NCBI RefSeq assembly: GCF_000717025.1
Contig: NZ_JNXG01000011.1
Coordinates: 62,001 to 126,000, forward strand
DNA length: 64,000 nucleotides
Reading direction: 5' to 3'
DNA from: Streptomyces atroolivaceus
GTDB taxonomy: Bacteria; Actinomycetota; Actinomycetes; Streptomycetales; Streptomycetaceae
Made by a program: the position numbers and the translations under genes. Positions 54,576 to 63,167 of the stretch are shown in pieces. Every line of letters starts with the position of its first letter. Positions within the stretch are counted from its first letter, which is position 1. The notes below the pieces were generated by a model. That model saw nothing but the letters and a program-made list of their open reading frames with translations. It had not been told where the DNA came from and ran no database searches.

Positions 54576-56116
54576 TGCTCCTCCTCGGGCTCTTCGGCGG
54601 TGCGCCCGGCGCCCTCCCCGGCTGCGGCGCGCATCGTCGCCGCGCCCTCGGCCGAGGCCAGCCAGGAGCGGAAGGACTGCTTGGGCGGGGCGGCGGTGTC
54701 GCGGCTGTCGCTCCAGCCGCTGAGTGATGCGGGCAGACGCGAGATCGTGCCGTCGCGTCCTCCGGCGGCCCTGCCGAGGGAGGCCGCCTTCTGCGCCGCG
54801 GCGAAGAGCTTCGGCCTGCTCATCACGCCGGCCGCGGCCTTCATGGCGAGCTTCTCCGCCGTGGTACCGGACTGCTCGGTGTGCTGGTGACGCAGTTCGA
54901 CGAGCATCGAGGGGATGTCGATCTTCACCGGGCAGGCGTCGAAACACGCGCCGCAGAGGCTGGAGGCGTACGGCAGAGAGCTGTTCGGGTCGTCCTTCGC
55001 CGCGTGCATCCCGGCGAGCTGCGGAGTGAGCACGGCGCCGATCGGACCGGGGTACGTCGATCCGTAGGCGTGGCCGCCGGCCCGTTCGTACACGGGGCAG
55101 ACGTTGAGACAGGCCGAGCAGCGGATGCAGTTGAGCGCCTCGCGGCCGATCGTGTCGGCCAGCGCGGCGGTGCGGCCGTTGTCGAGGAGGACGAGGTGGA
55201 AGTCCTGTGGTCCGTCCCCCGGTGTCACGCCGGTCCACATCGAGGTGTACGGATTCATCCGCTCGCCGGTCGAGGAGCGCGGCAGCAACTGGAGGAAGAC
55301 CTCCAGGTCCTGGAAGCGCGGCAGGACCTTCTCGATGCCCATCACGGTGATGAGGGTGTCGGGCAGGGTCAGGCACATCCGGCCGTTGCCCTCCGACTCG
55401 ACCACGGTCAGGGTGCCGGTCTCGGCGATGCCGAAGTTGGCCCCGGAGACGGCCACCTTGGTCGTCATGAACTTCTCGCGCAGGTAGGCGCGGGCCGCCG
55501 CGGCGAGGTGCGCGGGCACGTTGTCGAGATCCGGGTCGACGCCGGGGATCTCGTCGAGGAAGATCTGCCGGATCTCGTCGCGGTTGCGGTGGATCGCGGG
55601 CACCAGGATGTGCGAGGGCTTGTCGTCGGCGAGCTGCACGATGAGTTCGGCGAGGTCGGTCTCGTACGGAGTGATGCCGGCTGCTTCGAGGTGCTCGTTG
55701 AGGCCGATCTCCTGGGTGGCCATCGACTTGACCTTGATGACGTCCCGGCTGCCGGTCGCCCTGATCAGCCGGGTGACGATCTCGTTGGCCTCGACGCCGT
55801 CGCGCGCCCAGTGGACCGTGCCGCCTCGCTCGGTGACCTTCCGCTCCAGTTGCTCCAGCAGTTCGGGGAGCCGGTTCATGGTGTCGGTCTTGATGGCTGA
55901 TCCCGCGTCACGCAGCCGCTCCCAGTCGGGGAGTTCCCCGGTGACGCCGAGGCGCTTGGTCCGGATGGTGCGGGTGGCCCTGCTGAGGTTACGGCGCAGC
56001 TGCTCGTTCCGGAGTTCGTCGTGGGCCGCCTCGGGGAACTTACGGTCGCCGCGCAGGTTGCCCGTGCCGTACGGGGAGCGGGGCGGAGCGGCGGGCATGC
56101 CGAGGAACGTACTCAT
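54572..56116 (-). CDS. lutB: LutB-type iron-sulfur protein of L-lactate oxidation
   Basis: 514 residues: a LUD domain (VKSMATQEIGLNEHLEAAGI, VAVSGANFGIAETGTLTVVESEGNGRM) followed by two 4Fe-4S clusters, CIRCSACLNVCPVY and CGACFDACPVKID near residues 340-400, and a C-terminal helix domain. With LutA and LutC it forms the membrane-peripheral lactate oxidase complex that feeds electrons to the respiratory chain. ATG overlaps the end of lutA. Confidence 0.94.
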   Translation of the reverse strand: MSTFLGMPAAPPRSPYGTGNLRGDRKFPEAAHDELRNEQLRRNLSRATRTIRTKRLGVTGELPDWERLRDAGSAIKTDTMNRLPELLEQLERKVTERGGTVHWARDGVEANEIVTRLIRATGSRDVIKVKSMATQEIGLNEHLEAAGITPYETDLAELIVQLADDKPSHILVPAIHRNRDEIRQIFLDEIPGVDPDLDNVPAHLAAAARAYLREKFMTTKVAVSGANFGIAETGTLTVVESEGNGRMCLTLPDTLITVMGIEKVLPRFQDLEVFLQLLPRSSTGERMNPYTSMWTGVTPGDGPQDFHLVLLDNGRTAALADTIGREALNCIRCSACLNVCPVYERAGGHAYGSTYPGPIGAVLTPQLAGMHAAKDDPNSSLPYASSLCGACFDACPVKIDIPSMLVELRHQHTEQSGTTAEKLAMKAAAGVMSRPKLFAAAQKAASLGRAAGGRDGTISRLPASLSGWSDSRDTAAPPKQSFRSWLASAEGAATMRAAAGEGAGRTAEEPEEEQ

Positions 56117-56880
56117 CGGGCGGCCTCCATCGGGGCGTACGGAGCGGTACGGGTGGATCCGAGGATCTGGGCGAGGTGCAGGGTGCGCGTGCCGGACTTG
56201 ATACGGGAGAGTCCGCCGCCGATGTGCATCAGGCAGGAGGAGTCCCCGGCGGAGCACACATCGGCTTTGGTATCGGCGATGTTGCGCATCTTGTCCTGGA
56301 GCATCGCGGTGGAGGTCTCGGCGTTCTTCACGGCGAAGGTGCCGCCGAATCCGCAGCAGGAGTCGGCCTCGGGAAGCTCGACCAGGTCGATCCCCTCGAC
56401 GGCCCGCAGCAGCTTCAGCGGCTTGTCGCCGACCCGGAGCATGCGCAGGGAGTGGCAGGTGGGGTGGTAGGTGACCCGGTGCGGGAAGTACGCGCCGACC
56501 TCGGTGACCCCGAGGACGTCGACGAGGAGCTCGGAGAGCTCGTACGTCTTGGCCTTGACCGTCGCGACACCGGCGCGCAGAGCGGCGTCGCCGTACCGCT
56601 GGGCGACGATCTCGTGCTGGTGACGGACGGAGCCGGCGCACGACCCGGACGGCATGACGACGGCGTCGATCGAGGCATCGCCGAACTGCTCGGCGAAGTT
56701 GCGCACCAGTGGGACGGGTTCGCGCTGGTAGCCGGTGTTGACGTGCATCTGGCCGCAGCAGGTCTGGTCCGGCGGGAAGACCACTTCGTGGCCCAGGCGG
56801 GCGAGCAGCACCGCGGTCGATTTCACCGCCTCCGGGAAGAGCGTGTCTCCCAGACAGGTGGCGAAGAGTCCGATACGCAT
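56113..56880 (-). CDS. lutA: LutA-type iron-sulfur oxidoreductase (CCG domain)
   Basis: A 255-residue protein with two CCG cysteine-rich modules, CCGQMH near residue 42 and SCCGFGG near 175, the arrangement seen in LutA/GlpC/HdrB proteins that bind a non-cubane iron-sulfur centre. First gene of lutABC; an operator-like palindrome lies 18 bp upstream of the ATG. Confidence 0.94.
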   Translation of the reverse strand: MRIGLFATCLGDTLFPEAVKSTAVLLARLGHEVVFPPDQTCCGQMHVNTGYQREPVPLVRNFAEQFGDASIDAVVMPSGSCAGSVRHQHEIVAQRYGDAALRAGVATVKAKTYELSELLVDVLGVTEVGAYFPHRVTYHPTCHSLRMLRVGDKPLKLLRAVEGIDLVELPEADSCCGFGGTFAVKNAETSTAMLQDKMRNIADTKADVCSAGDSSCLMHIGGGLSRIKSGTRTLHLAQILGSTRTAPYAPMEAAR

Positions 56881-56898
56881 GGGGCCTCCCCGGTCGTT

Positions 56899-56913
56899 TA
56901 TGGTCCGACCATA
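56899..56913. promoter_or_regulatory. FadR-type operator upstream of lutA
   Basis: TATGGTCCGACCATA is a palindrome around one base and contains TGGTCCGACCA, fitting the FadR/LldR-type consensus TNGTNNNACNA. It sits directly after the regulator's stop codon and 18 bp before lutA. Confidence 0.82.
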
Positions 56914-57597
56914 CTAGCCTCGGTCCGAATGGGGAAGGCTGCGAGCACACCCACTGGAAGGGAATGCGGAACGGGGGCGGGGCTGCGCGTTGAGGGCACC
57001 CGCCGTCGCCGGCCAGTCCTCGGCCTCTTCGAGGGCCCGCAGGATCAGCGGGCGGACGGATTCGCGCACCGCCGAAGTGAGCGTGGAGGTGAGGGCGTTG
57101 CCCGAACTCCCGGCGATCAGCACATGGAAGCGGGTGTCGAGGTCGTTGAACTCGGCGACGTCCACGTCCGGCTCCCCCATCAGGCGGACGAGCTCACCGG
57201 CCGCCTCGAGGTCCTCGGCCCGGGCGTGCCGGGCGGCGGCCTCCCAGCTCGACCGCTCCAGGACCACGCGCGCCTCCAGGACGTCGTGCAGACCGTAGCT
57301 GCCCAGCGCGAAGTGCAGCCGCAGCAGACGGCCGAGGGCGTCGTCCGGGTTGCGCACGATGCGCGCCCCGGAGTCCGGGCCGCGGCCCGGCTGGGCGACC
57401 AGGACACCGATGGTCTCCAGCACCCTGAGCGCCTCGCGCAGCGCGGACCGGCTGACGCCGAGCACCGGCGCCAGCTCCCGCTCGGGCGGCAGGCGGTCGC
57501 CCGCCTTGAGCTCTCCGGCGAAGACCCGTTCCTCGATGCTCTGGAGCACGAGCTCGTGGGTGCGGGCCTGCCGTACGGGTTGCCACTCGACGGGCAT
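56914..57597 (-). CDS. GntR/FadR-family regulator of lactate use, C-terminus abnormal
   Basis: 227 residues. A GntR winged helix (LVLQSIEERVFAGELKAGDRLPPERELAPVLGVSRSALREALRVLETIGVL) is followed by a FadR-C (FCD) helical domain with NDLDTRFHVLI, supplying an Asp and a His metal ligand. After DWPATAG the sequence (NAQPRPRSAF, then SLPHSDRG) no longer resembles the last FCD helix and the expected EH motif with a metal-binding His is missing. The gene seems to have lost its 3' end by a deletion that brought the lut promoter up to it. DNA binding may persist while ligand response may not. Confidence 0.8.
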   Translation of the reverse strand: MPVEWQPVRQARTHELVLQSIEERVFAGELKAGDRLPPERELAPVLGVSRSALREALRVLETIGVLVAQPGRGPDSGARIVRNPDDALGRLLRLHFALGSYGLHDVLEARVVLERSSWEAAARHARAEDLEAAGELVRLMGEPDVDVAEFNDLDTRFHVLIAGSSGNALTSTLTSAVRESVRPLILRALEEAEDWPATAGALNAQPRPRSAFPSSGCARSLPHSDRG

Positions 57598-57654
57598 CCG
57601 CTACTCCCTGTTCCGGGCGATACGCATACCCCCGACTATGTCACACAGGGCGTG

Positions 57655-57665
57655 TGGTCGGACCA
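57655..57665. promoter_or_regulatory. Second TGGTCNGACCA operator, upstream of the regulator
   Basis: TGGTCGGACCA repeats the lutA operator core and lies 58 bp before the regulator start, indicating autoregulation by the same protein. Confidence 0.75.
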
Positions 57666-57687
57666 AAGAGCAGAAAGCGGCTCTCAC

Positions 57688-57966
57688 TCAACGGGAGCCC
57701 GGCACACTGTTCTGTGGCCTGCTCCGCTGCGGGTCCAGGAGCTGCCCCGCCATCCCGGCGACCACCAGGCCGGCGGCGATGAGCAGGCCGTGACCGAGGA
57801 CGATGCCGGCCAGCAGGCCGACGATTCCGGCGGCGAGCCACAGCCATGTCAGGCGGCCGGGGCGGCGCCCGGGTGAGGCGTCCCGTCCCGGGACGTCGGC
57901 GTGTGCGTGGTCGTCGGTGCGCGGCAGGTCCTCAAGACCTCGCAGCTTCTCGTCGTAGTGGGGCAT
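57688..57966 (-). CDS. Small two-helix membrane protein, unknown
   Basis: A 92-residue protein. A charged head (DEKLRGLEDLPRTDDHAHADVPGRD) is followed by two closely spaced hydrophobic helices (LTWLWLAAGIVGLLAGIVLGHGLLIAAGLVVAG). No family recognised. It is co-directional with the lut regulator but separated by its operator. Confidence 0.55.
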   Translation of the reverse strand: MPHYDEKLRGLEDLPRTDDHAHADVPGRDASPGRRPGRLTWLWLAAGIVGLLAGIVLGHGLLIAAGLVVAGMAGQLLDPQRSRPQNSVPGSR

Positions 57967-58183
57967 CGGTGACTCCCTCCCGGATCAGAACCCGTTGGGC
58001 AGGTCTCCATCGTCCGGGAGTGCGGGTGCCCGGAACCATCGGGGATGACACCCATCTTGGAGGGGGTGCGCCATGCAGACGCGGCCGCGGAGGCCGGGCC
58101 GCTGCCCCGCGCGGCCCCCGACCGGCGATAGTGGAGGCAGTCGCCCGCCCGTGTACCCGTCCGAAGAAGGAGGCCGTGCGGCC

Positions 58184-59137
58184 TTGTCCCTGTTCTGGCG
58201 CATCTTCCTGCTCAACGCCGCGGTGCTGGTCGCCGCCGGGGCCCTGCTGCTGCTCGGCCCGATCACCGTGTCCGCCCCGGTGGTGCTGACCGAGGCCCTG
58301 ATCCTGGCCGGCGGCATGGCGCTGATGCTCGGCGCGAACGCGCTGCTCCTGCGCCTGGGCCTCGCGCCGCTGCAACGGGTCACCCGGGCGATGACGACCA
58401 CCGATCTGCTGAGCCCGCGGCCACGCCCGGAGGTCGCGGGTGAGGGCGAGGTCGCCGCCCTGATCGAGACGTTCAACAGCATGCTCGACCGCCTGGAGGC
58501 GGAGCGCGCGACCAGCAGCGCCCGGGCCCTCTGGGCCCAGGAGGCCGAGCGCCGCCGGGTCGCCCAGGAACTGCACGACGAGGTGGGCCAGACCCTGACC
58601 GCCGTCCTGCTGGAGCTGAAACGCGTCACCGGCCACGCCCCGGAACCCCTGCGCGGGGAACTGGCTCAGGTCCAGGAGATCACCCGGGGCAGTCTCGACG
58701 AGATCCGGAGGATCGCGCGACGGCTGCGCCCCGGGGTACTGGAGGAACTGGGGCTGGTCAGCGCGCTGACGGCCCTGACCACCGAGACACCGACACCCGG
58801 AGGGCTCACGATCCGACGGCGGATGGAGAAGGATCTGCCCCCGCTCGGCGAGGAGGCGGAGCTCGTCGTCTACCGCATCGCCCAGGAAGCCGTCACGAAC
58901 ACCGTCCGCCACGCACGGGCCACCCTCCTCGAACTCTCCCTCCGGCGCAGCGCCGACGGAGTGGAGCTGCGGATCCGTGACGACGGCCGAGGCCTCGGGG
59001 ACGCCCCCGAGGGGGCGGGCCTGCGCGGCATGCGCGAACGCGCCCTGCTCATCGGGGCCACACTCACCCTCGGTGCCGGTGCGACGGGCGGCACCGACGT
59101 ACGCCTCGACCTGCCCGTACGGAACGGAAGCGCCTGA
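58184..59137 (+). CDS. Sensor histidine kinase (NarL-type, HisKA_3)
   Basis: 317 residues: two N-terminal membrane helices with almost no outside loop, a HAMP-like linker (APLQRVTRAMTTTDLL..AALIETFNSMLDRLEAE), a HisKA_3 domain with phospho-acceptor His in RRRVAQELHDEVGQTL, and an ATPase domain (QEAVTNTVRHA, DDGRGLGD, GLRGMRERALLIGA). With so little exported sequence it probably senses the membrane or an inner signal. TTG 58184 is preceded by AAGGAGG at 58166-58172. Followed at once by its response regulator. Confidence 0.9.
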   Translation: MSLFWRIFLLNAAVLVAAGALLLLGPITVSAPVVLTEALILAGGMALMLGANALLLRLGLAPLQRVTRAMTTTDLLSPRPRPEVAGEGEVAALIETFNSMLDRLEAERATSSARALWAQEAERRRVAQELHDEVGQTLTAVLLELKRVTGHAPEPLRGELAQVQEITRGSLDEIRRIARRLRPGVLEELGLVSALTALTTETPTPGGLTIRRRMEKDLPPLGEEAELVVYRIAQEAVTNTVRHARATLLELSLRRSADGVELRIRDDGRGLGDAPEGAGLRGMRERALLIGATLTLGAGATGGTDVRLDLPVRNGSA

Positions 59138-59139
59138 CC

Positions 59140-59811
59140 ATGCCCCACTCCCCCACCGGGTCGGGGAAGACCCGCATCCTGCTCGCCGACGACCACGCCC
59201 TGGTCCGCCGCGGCGTGCGGCTGATCCTCGACGGCGAACCGGACCTCGAGGTCGTCGCCGAGGCGGGTGACGGCGCCGAGGCCATCGACATGGCGCGCGC
59301 GGAGCTGCCCGACCTGGCCGTCCTCGACATCGCGATGCCACGCCTGACAGGCCTTCAGGCGGCCCGTGAGCTGTCCCGGGTGATGCCGGATCTGCGCATC
59401 CTGATGCTCACCATGTACGACAACGAGCAGTACTTCTTCGAGGCGCTGAAGGCCGGGGCCTCGGGTTTCGTGCTGAAGTCCGTCGCCGACCGGGATCTCG
59501 TCGAGGCGTGCCGGGCGGCCATGCGCGACGAACCGTTCCTCTACCCGGGCGCGGTCACCGCTCTCATCCGGAACTACCTGGACCGGGTCAGGGACGGCGG
59601 CGACGTGCCGGACCGGGCCATCACCGAGCGCGAGGAGGAGATCCTCAAGCTGGTCGCCGAGGGCCACTCCTCGAAGGAGATCGCGGTCATGCTCGTGATC
59701 AGCGTCAAGACGGTCGAACGGCACAGGGCCAATCTGCTGCAGAAGCTGGGGCTCCGCGACCGTCTGGAACTCACCCGGTACGCGATCCGGGCCGGGCTGA
59801 TCGAGCCGTAG
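59140..59811 (+). CDS. LuxR-type response regulator
   Basis: 223 residues: receiver domain with acidic pocket ADDHALV, phospho-Asp in LAVLDIAMP and Lys in VLKSV, followed by a LuxR HTH (ITEREEEILKLVAEGHSSKEIAVMLVISVKTVERHRANLLQKLGL). Starts 2 bp after the kinase stop, so the pair is one operon. Target genes are unknown. Confidence 0.93.
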   Translation: MPHSPTGSGKTRILLADDHALVRRGVRLILDGEPDLEVVAEAGDGAEAIDMARAELPDLAVLDIAMPRLTGLQAARELSRVMPDLRILMLTMYDNEQYFFEALKAGASGFVLKSVADRDLVEACRAAMRDEPFLYPGAVTALIRNYLDRVRDGGDVPDRAITEREEEILKLVAEGHSSKEIAVMLVISVKTVERHRANLLQKLGLRDRLELTRYAIRAGLIEP

Positions 59812-60085
59812 GAGTACCGCGCCGGCCGAACTCCGCCGCATCGCTCCGCTCAGGATCCGGGCGGTGCGCGGTGGAGTGGGCGGCTCCCGAGGAAGCCGGC
59901 GGCGGCGCTGAGGCGCGGCCCCTCCTTCTGCAGGAGGCGGCGCCGGGCGGCCGCGTGACGGGGCGTCGGACACCCCCTCCACCACTGCGGCCCGAGGCTC
60001 GTGCCCCGCACGGGGGCCTGGGACGTGACTACGACCACGCTGTGCGTTTCATACGATTCTCACCCGGTGCGCCTACGGTGCTCCT

Positions 60086-60976
60086 GTGACCCAGATGACC
60101 CCACCCGGCTGGCATCCAGACCCCGGGCACTCAGGAATCGGCCCCCTTCAGGAACGCTGGTGGGACGGGAGCCGCTGGACCGACCAGCTCCGGATACCTC
60201 CCGCCACGGTCCGCCGCCGTCGTATACGCATCGGTGCGGGCATCGCCGCAGGCATCGTCGTACTGGCGGGCGTCGGTGGCGGCGCCTACCTGCTGGGCGA
60301 CAGTTCGGGCGACCGCACCGGAACCTCGGCCACAGCCCCCGCACCGTCGCAGAGCCCTCGCCTCCCGGGTGTGCCGGACGGGGGCGGACAGGACGGCGGC
60401 GGGGGCCAGGGCCCCGACCAGCAGATGCCGCAGACGGAGGAGGGGTACGCCACCGACGCGGCCAGCGGGATCAGCATCCCCGTCCCCGAAGGCTGGACGG
60501 GTCAGTCCGGGCCGATCGGCGCCGGAGTGACGACCGGTGAGTACGCATGCCCCGGCGACGAGGCCCAGACATGTGTGCGCGGCGGGGTGTTCTCCGCACC
60601 GGCTCAGGCCCTGGAGGTCGAGGCGACCACGGCGAAGGCCGCGGCGGAGGCCGACATCGAGACCAACGCCGAGGAGTCGTACGGCGAGAAGATCTACGGC
60701 GGCATCACCTCGCACGAGCAGCTCAAGTCGGAGGCGGTCACGGTCGCCGGACAGAAGGGCTACCTGGTGCGCTGGAAGGTGGTGACGAAGAACGGCGACG
60801 ACGGATACGTCGAATCGCTCGCGTTCCCCTCCCCCAACGTCAAGGGCATGCTGGTGGTCGTCCGCTCGGGCTTCGACATCAACGCCAAGGCACCGAAGCT
60901 CTCTGTCCTGGACGACATCACCAAGGGCATCAAGGAGGCGGAGGGGGCGGGCTCCGGTTCCGGCCGGACCGCCTGA
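60086..60976 (+). CDS. DUF2510 membrane-anchored protein
   Basis: 296 residues. The DUF2510 motif (PPGWHPDPGHSGIGPLQERWWDGSRWTDQ) opens the protein, followed by one membrane helix (IRIGAGIAAGIVVLAGVGGGAYLLG) and a Gly/Pro/Gln linker. The outside domain (SGISIPVPEGWTGQ...GGITSHEQLKSEAVTVAGQKGYLVRWKVVTKNGDDGYVESLAFP) has two Cys, probably paired, and a fold seen in many Actinobacterial surface proteins. GTG 60086 directly follows a GC-poor promoter-like stretch. Confidence 0.82.
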   Translation: MTQMTPPGWHPDPGHSGIGPLQERWWDGSRWTDQLRIPPATVRRRRIRIGAGIAAGIVVLAGVGGGAYLLGDSSGDRTGTSATAPAPSQSPRLPGVPDGGGQDGGGGQGPDQQMPQTEEGYATDAASGISIPVPEGWTGQSGPIGAGVTTGEYACPGDEAQTCVRGGVFSAPAQALEVEATTAKAAAEADIETNAEESYGEKIYGGITSHEQLKSEAVTVAGQKGYLVRWKVVTKNGDDGYVESLAFPSPNVKGMLVVVRSGFDINAKAPKLSVLDDITKGIKEAEGAGSGSGRTA

Positions 60977-60993
60977 GAGTTCCGATCACACCC

Positions 60994-61028
60994 CGGAGGC
61001 CGTACCGGAGGTTCCGGTACGGCCTCCG
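60994..61028. terminator. Hairpin after the DUF2510 gene
   Basis: Arms at 60994-61009 and 61013-61028 are perfect 16-bp complements with a GGT loop, 17 bp after the stop. Confidence 0.85.
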
Positions 61029-61351
61029 CTCGCACGGCCGCCGGCGACCGGGCCGGAACGGCGCGCCACGTCTCCCGTCCCTCGAGGCCGGCGTTCCACG
61101 CCGCGGGCGGATCGCTGTCGCAGCGGAGGCGGATGAAGCCTGCCTCGCACACGGTGTTGTGCTCCTGGCAGGCGGGACGGTGCCGGGACACCACCTCGTG
61201 GACGAGCGAGTCGCCGCTGACCGTGCCCCTGTGCCCCCATGGCCGCCGATCCCGGCACACCCCGGTCCCAGGCCGGGCAGAGGGCGGAGGCCCGCTCACG
61301 GCCACTCCGGCAGGACACGCGCGTAGAGCCCGGCCCCGCGGGTCCCGGCAC
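61029..61351. other. Intergenic region with a possible coding remnant on the minus strand
   Basis: 323 bp. Read leftward, 61050-61240 holds a frame with Streptomyces-like third positions (GDSLVHEVVSRHRPACQE, then VCEAGFIRLRCDSDPPAAWN, with three Cys). It has no good start, and its end runs into the DUF2510 terminator, so it is a decayed or chance frame rather than a supported gene. Confidence 0.3.
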
Positions 61352-62308
61352 TCAGCCGGACGCGCCCACGACGGGCCGCAACGCGGTAAGCGCTTCGGCG
61401 AGGCCTGACGGGTGCGGCAGCCCGGGCACCGTCTGCCCGGCCCATCCCGGACCGAGGGTCAGCACCACCGGCCGCCTGCGGGATCCCCGCACCCCCCACT
61501 CCACGGCCGCGATGTGCCGGGCCAGCGGCGCGCTCGCGGTCGTACGGGACTGGGCCCAGAGCCCGACCGCCGCCGGACCGGTTCTGCGCACGGCCTCGGT
61601 GAGCGCCTCGGCCGGCAGCGCGGCACCGAACATCCGGATCGGCATGCCACGCTCGACAAGGGCGGCAGCGAGGACCTCGAGGGGCAGTGTGTGGTTCTCC
61701 CCCGGCACGCAGGCCAGCAGGGTCGTGGCGTCCGGGCGCCCGGACGGAGCCGGCGGGGCGGACCGGCGCAGAGCGCCGACCACGTGCCAGGACAGGAAGT
61801 GCTCGACCTCCGTGTACCTCTCGTCCGCGGCATCCCACTTGCGGCCGACCGCCTGCAGCGTGGGCATGATCACCTCGGTCCAGGCGGCCACCAGTCCGCG
61901 CTCGGCGAGCACGGTGGCCAGGAGCTCGTCGAGGGCGCCGGGATCCAGCCGGACGGCGGCACGGGCCAGCCCTCGGCACTCCTGTCGCACGTCCCCCGGC
62001 CGTGGACCGCCGCGGACCCCCGGGTGGCCGGCGCGGGCCTGCCGTGTGTCAGGGGCCGCCTGCTCCCGGGCCAGTCTGGCGGCCTCCGAGGGCGGGAGGC
62101 CGGTCGTGGTCAGCGCGCACATCCGCTCCAGCCGCGCGAGGTCCGCCGCCGTCCACCTCCGGTGCCTGCCGCGGGAGCGGACCCGGGGGCCGAGCCCGTA
62201 CCGGCGGTCCCACGAACGCACCGTTGTGGGGGCCACCCCGAGCCGCCTGGCGACCTCGCCGGTCGTCAGACCGCCGTCCTGCAGTCCGGGGCCATCGCTG
62301 GGAGCCAC
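61352..62308 (-). CDS. MerR-family regulator with B12-binding domain (LitR/CarH-like)
   Basis: 318 residues. The MerR helix-turn-helix is LTTGEVARRLGVAPTTVRSWDRRYGLGP near residue 15. A helical domain follows with WDAADERYTEVEH, comparable to the W-x9-EH cobalamin-capping motif of CarH (here one residue longer), then a B12-binding domain with PGENHTLPLEVLAAALVERG, where E-x-H stands in the place of the cobalt-binding histidine motif. CarH/LitR proteins bind DNA in the dark with adenosylcobalamin and release it in light. GTG 62308 is the probable start. Divergent from the ECF sigma gene, which it likely controls. Confidence 0.8.
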   Translation of the reverse strand: MAPSDGPGLQDGGLTTGEVARRLGVAPTTVRSWDRRYGLGPRVRSRGRHRRWTAADLARLERMCALTTTGLPPSEAARLAREQAAPDTRQARAGHPGVRGGPRPGDVRQECRGLARAAVRLDPGALDELLATVLAERGLVAAWTEVIMPTLQAVGRKWDAADERYTEVEHFLSWHVVGALRRSAPPAPSGRPDATTLLACVPGENHTLPLEVLAAALVERGMPIRMFGAALPAEALTEAVRRTGPAAVGLWAQSRTTASAPLARHIAAVEWGVRGSRRRPVVLTLGPGWAGQTVPGLPHPSGLAEALTALRPVVGASG

Positions 62309-62333
62309 GTTTTCACCATACGACGCACAAACG

Positions 62334-62346
62334 AGGCATGTTGCCT
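62334..62346. promoter_or_regulatory. Candidate MerR operator between the regulator and sigma genes
   Basis: AGGCATGTTGCCT is a perfect 5-bp inverted repeat with a 3-nt spacer, 25 bp from the MerR start and in the shared divergent promoter region. It lacks wider similarity to a proven LitR site that I can recall, so it is only a candidate. Confidence 0.4.
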
Positions 62347-62452
62347 GTGTCGTCCGGGCCTCCAAAACTGAAAGGTACGCGAGCGGGGGCCCACCGCGGC
62401 GAACGACCGCCCCCACATCGCTCATAACCGGCTCCGGCAGGAGAACGAGACG

Positions 62453-63058
62453 ATGTACACGATCAACCGCCCCGCCGAGCGCACACCGGTCCCCGCGCGA
62501 AGCACCACCGCCGACGAGGAGGAACTCGCGCGGTCCTTCGCGGCCGCCGACGACCGCGCCTTCGCGGCCGTGTTCGCGCGCTGGCGCCCTCTCGTCCACA
62601 CGCTGGCGAGCCGTTCACTCGGCGACGCGCAGGAAGCGGAGGACGTGACCCAGCAGGTCTTCCTCGCCGCGTGGCTCGGACGGGCCGGTTTCCGGCCCGA
62701 GCGCGGGCCGCTCGGTGCGTGGATCGTGGGGATCGCGCGCCGCAAGACCGTCGACGCGCTGGCAGCCAGGACCCGGCGCGCGAAGCTCGTCGAGGCCGCT
62801 GCCCGTACCCTCGCCGTGGCCCCGCCGCACAGCGCGCAGTCTCCCCCCGAAACGGCCCTGGACCGTGTGCTTCTGTCCGGGGAGCTGGTACGGCTCCCCG
62901 GCCCCCAGCGCCAGGTCCTGCGCATGGCCTTCTACGAGGACCTCACGCAGGCCCAGATCGCGGAGCGCACCGGCATCCCGCTCGGCACCGTCAAGAGTCA
63001 TGCCCGTCTGGGGCTGCACCGTCTGCGCCACCGGATCGGGGCGGACGCCGTGGTGTGA
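62453..63058 (+). CDS. ECF sigma factor
   Basis: 201 residues: sigma region 2 (FAAVFARWRPLVHTLASRSLGDAQEAEDVTQQVFLAAW, with GPLGAWIVGIARRKTVDAL) and region 4 (PGPQRQVLRMAFYEDLTQAQIAERTGIPLGTVKSHARLGLHRLR). No anti-sigma gene adjoins it; the divergent MerR-B12 regulator is the apparent controller, the arrangement of LitR-LitS. CAGGAG lies before ATG 62453. The spore photoproduct lyase gene 110 bp downstream may be its target or operon partner. Confidence 0.9.
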   Translation: MYTINRPAERTPVPARSTTADEEELARSFAAADDRAFAAVFARWRPLVHTLASRSLGDAQEAEDVTQQVFLAAWLGRAGFRPERGPLGAWIVGIARRKTVDALAARTRRAKLVEAAARTLAVAPPHSAQSPPETALDRVLLSGELVRLPGPQRQVLRMAFYEDLTQAQIAERTGIPLGTVKSHARLGLHRLRHRIGADAVV

Positions 63059-63167
63059 ACCGGACCCGCCCTGGTGATCCACGCACGCCGCCCGCGACTC
63101 CCGCGCCGGCGTCTCCCGCCGATCTCGTACCGTTGGTGGTGACGTGACCGATCGCGGAGCGGAAGCC

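Noticed and set aside
61029..61351. Cys-containing minus-strand frame as a new small gene
   Set aside because: No start with a binding site and it would run through the DUF2510 terminator; kept only as a possible remnant.
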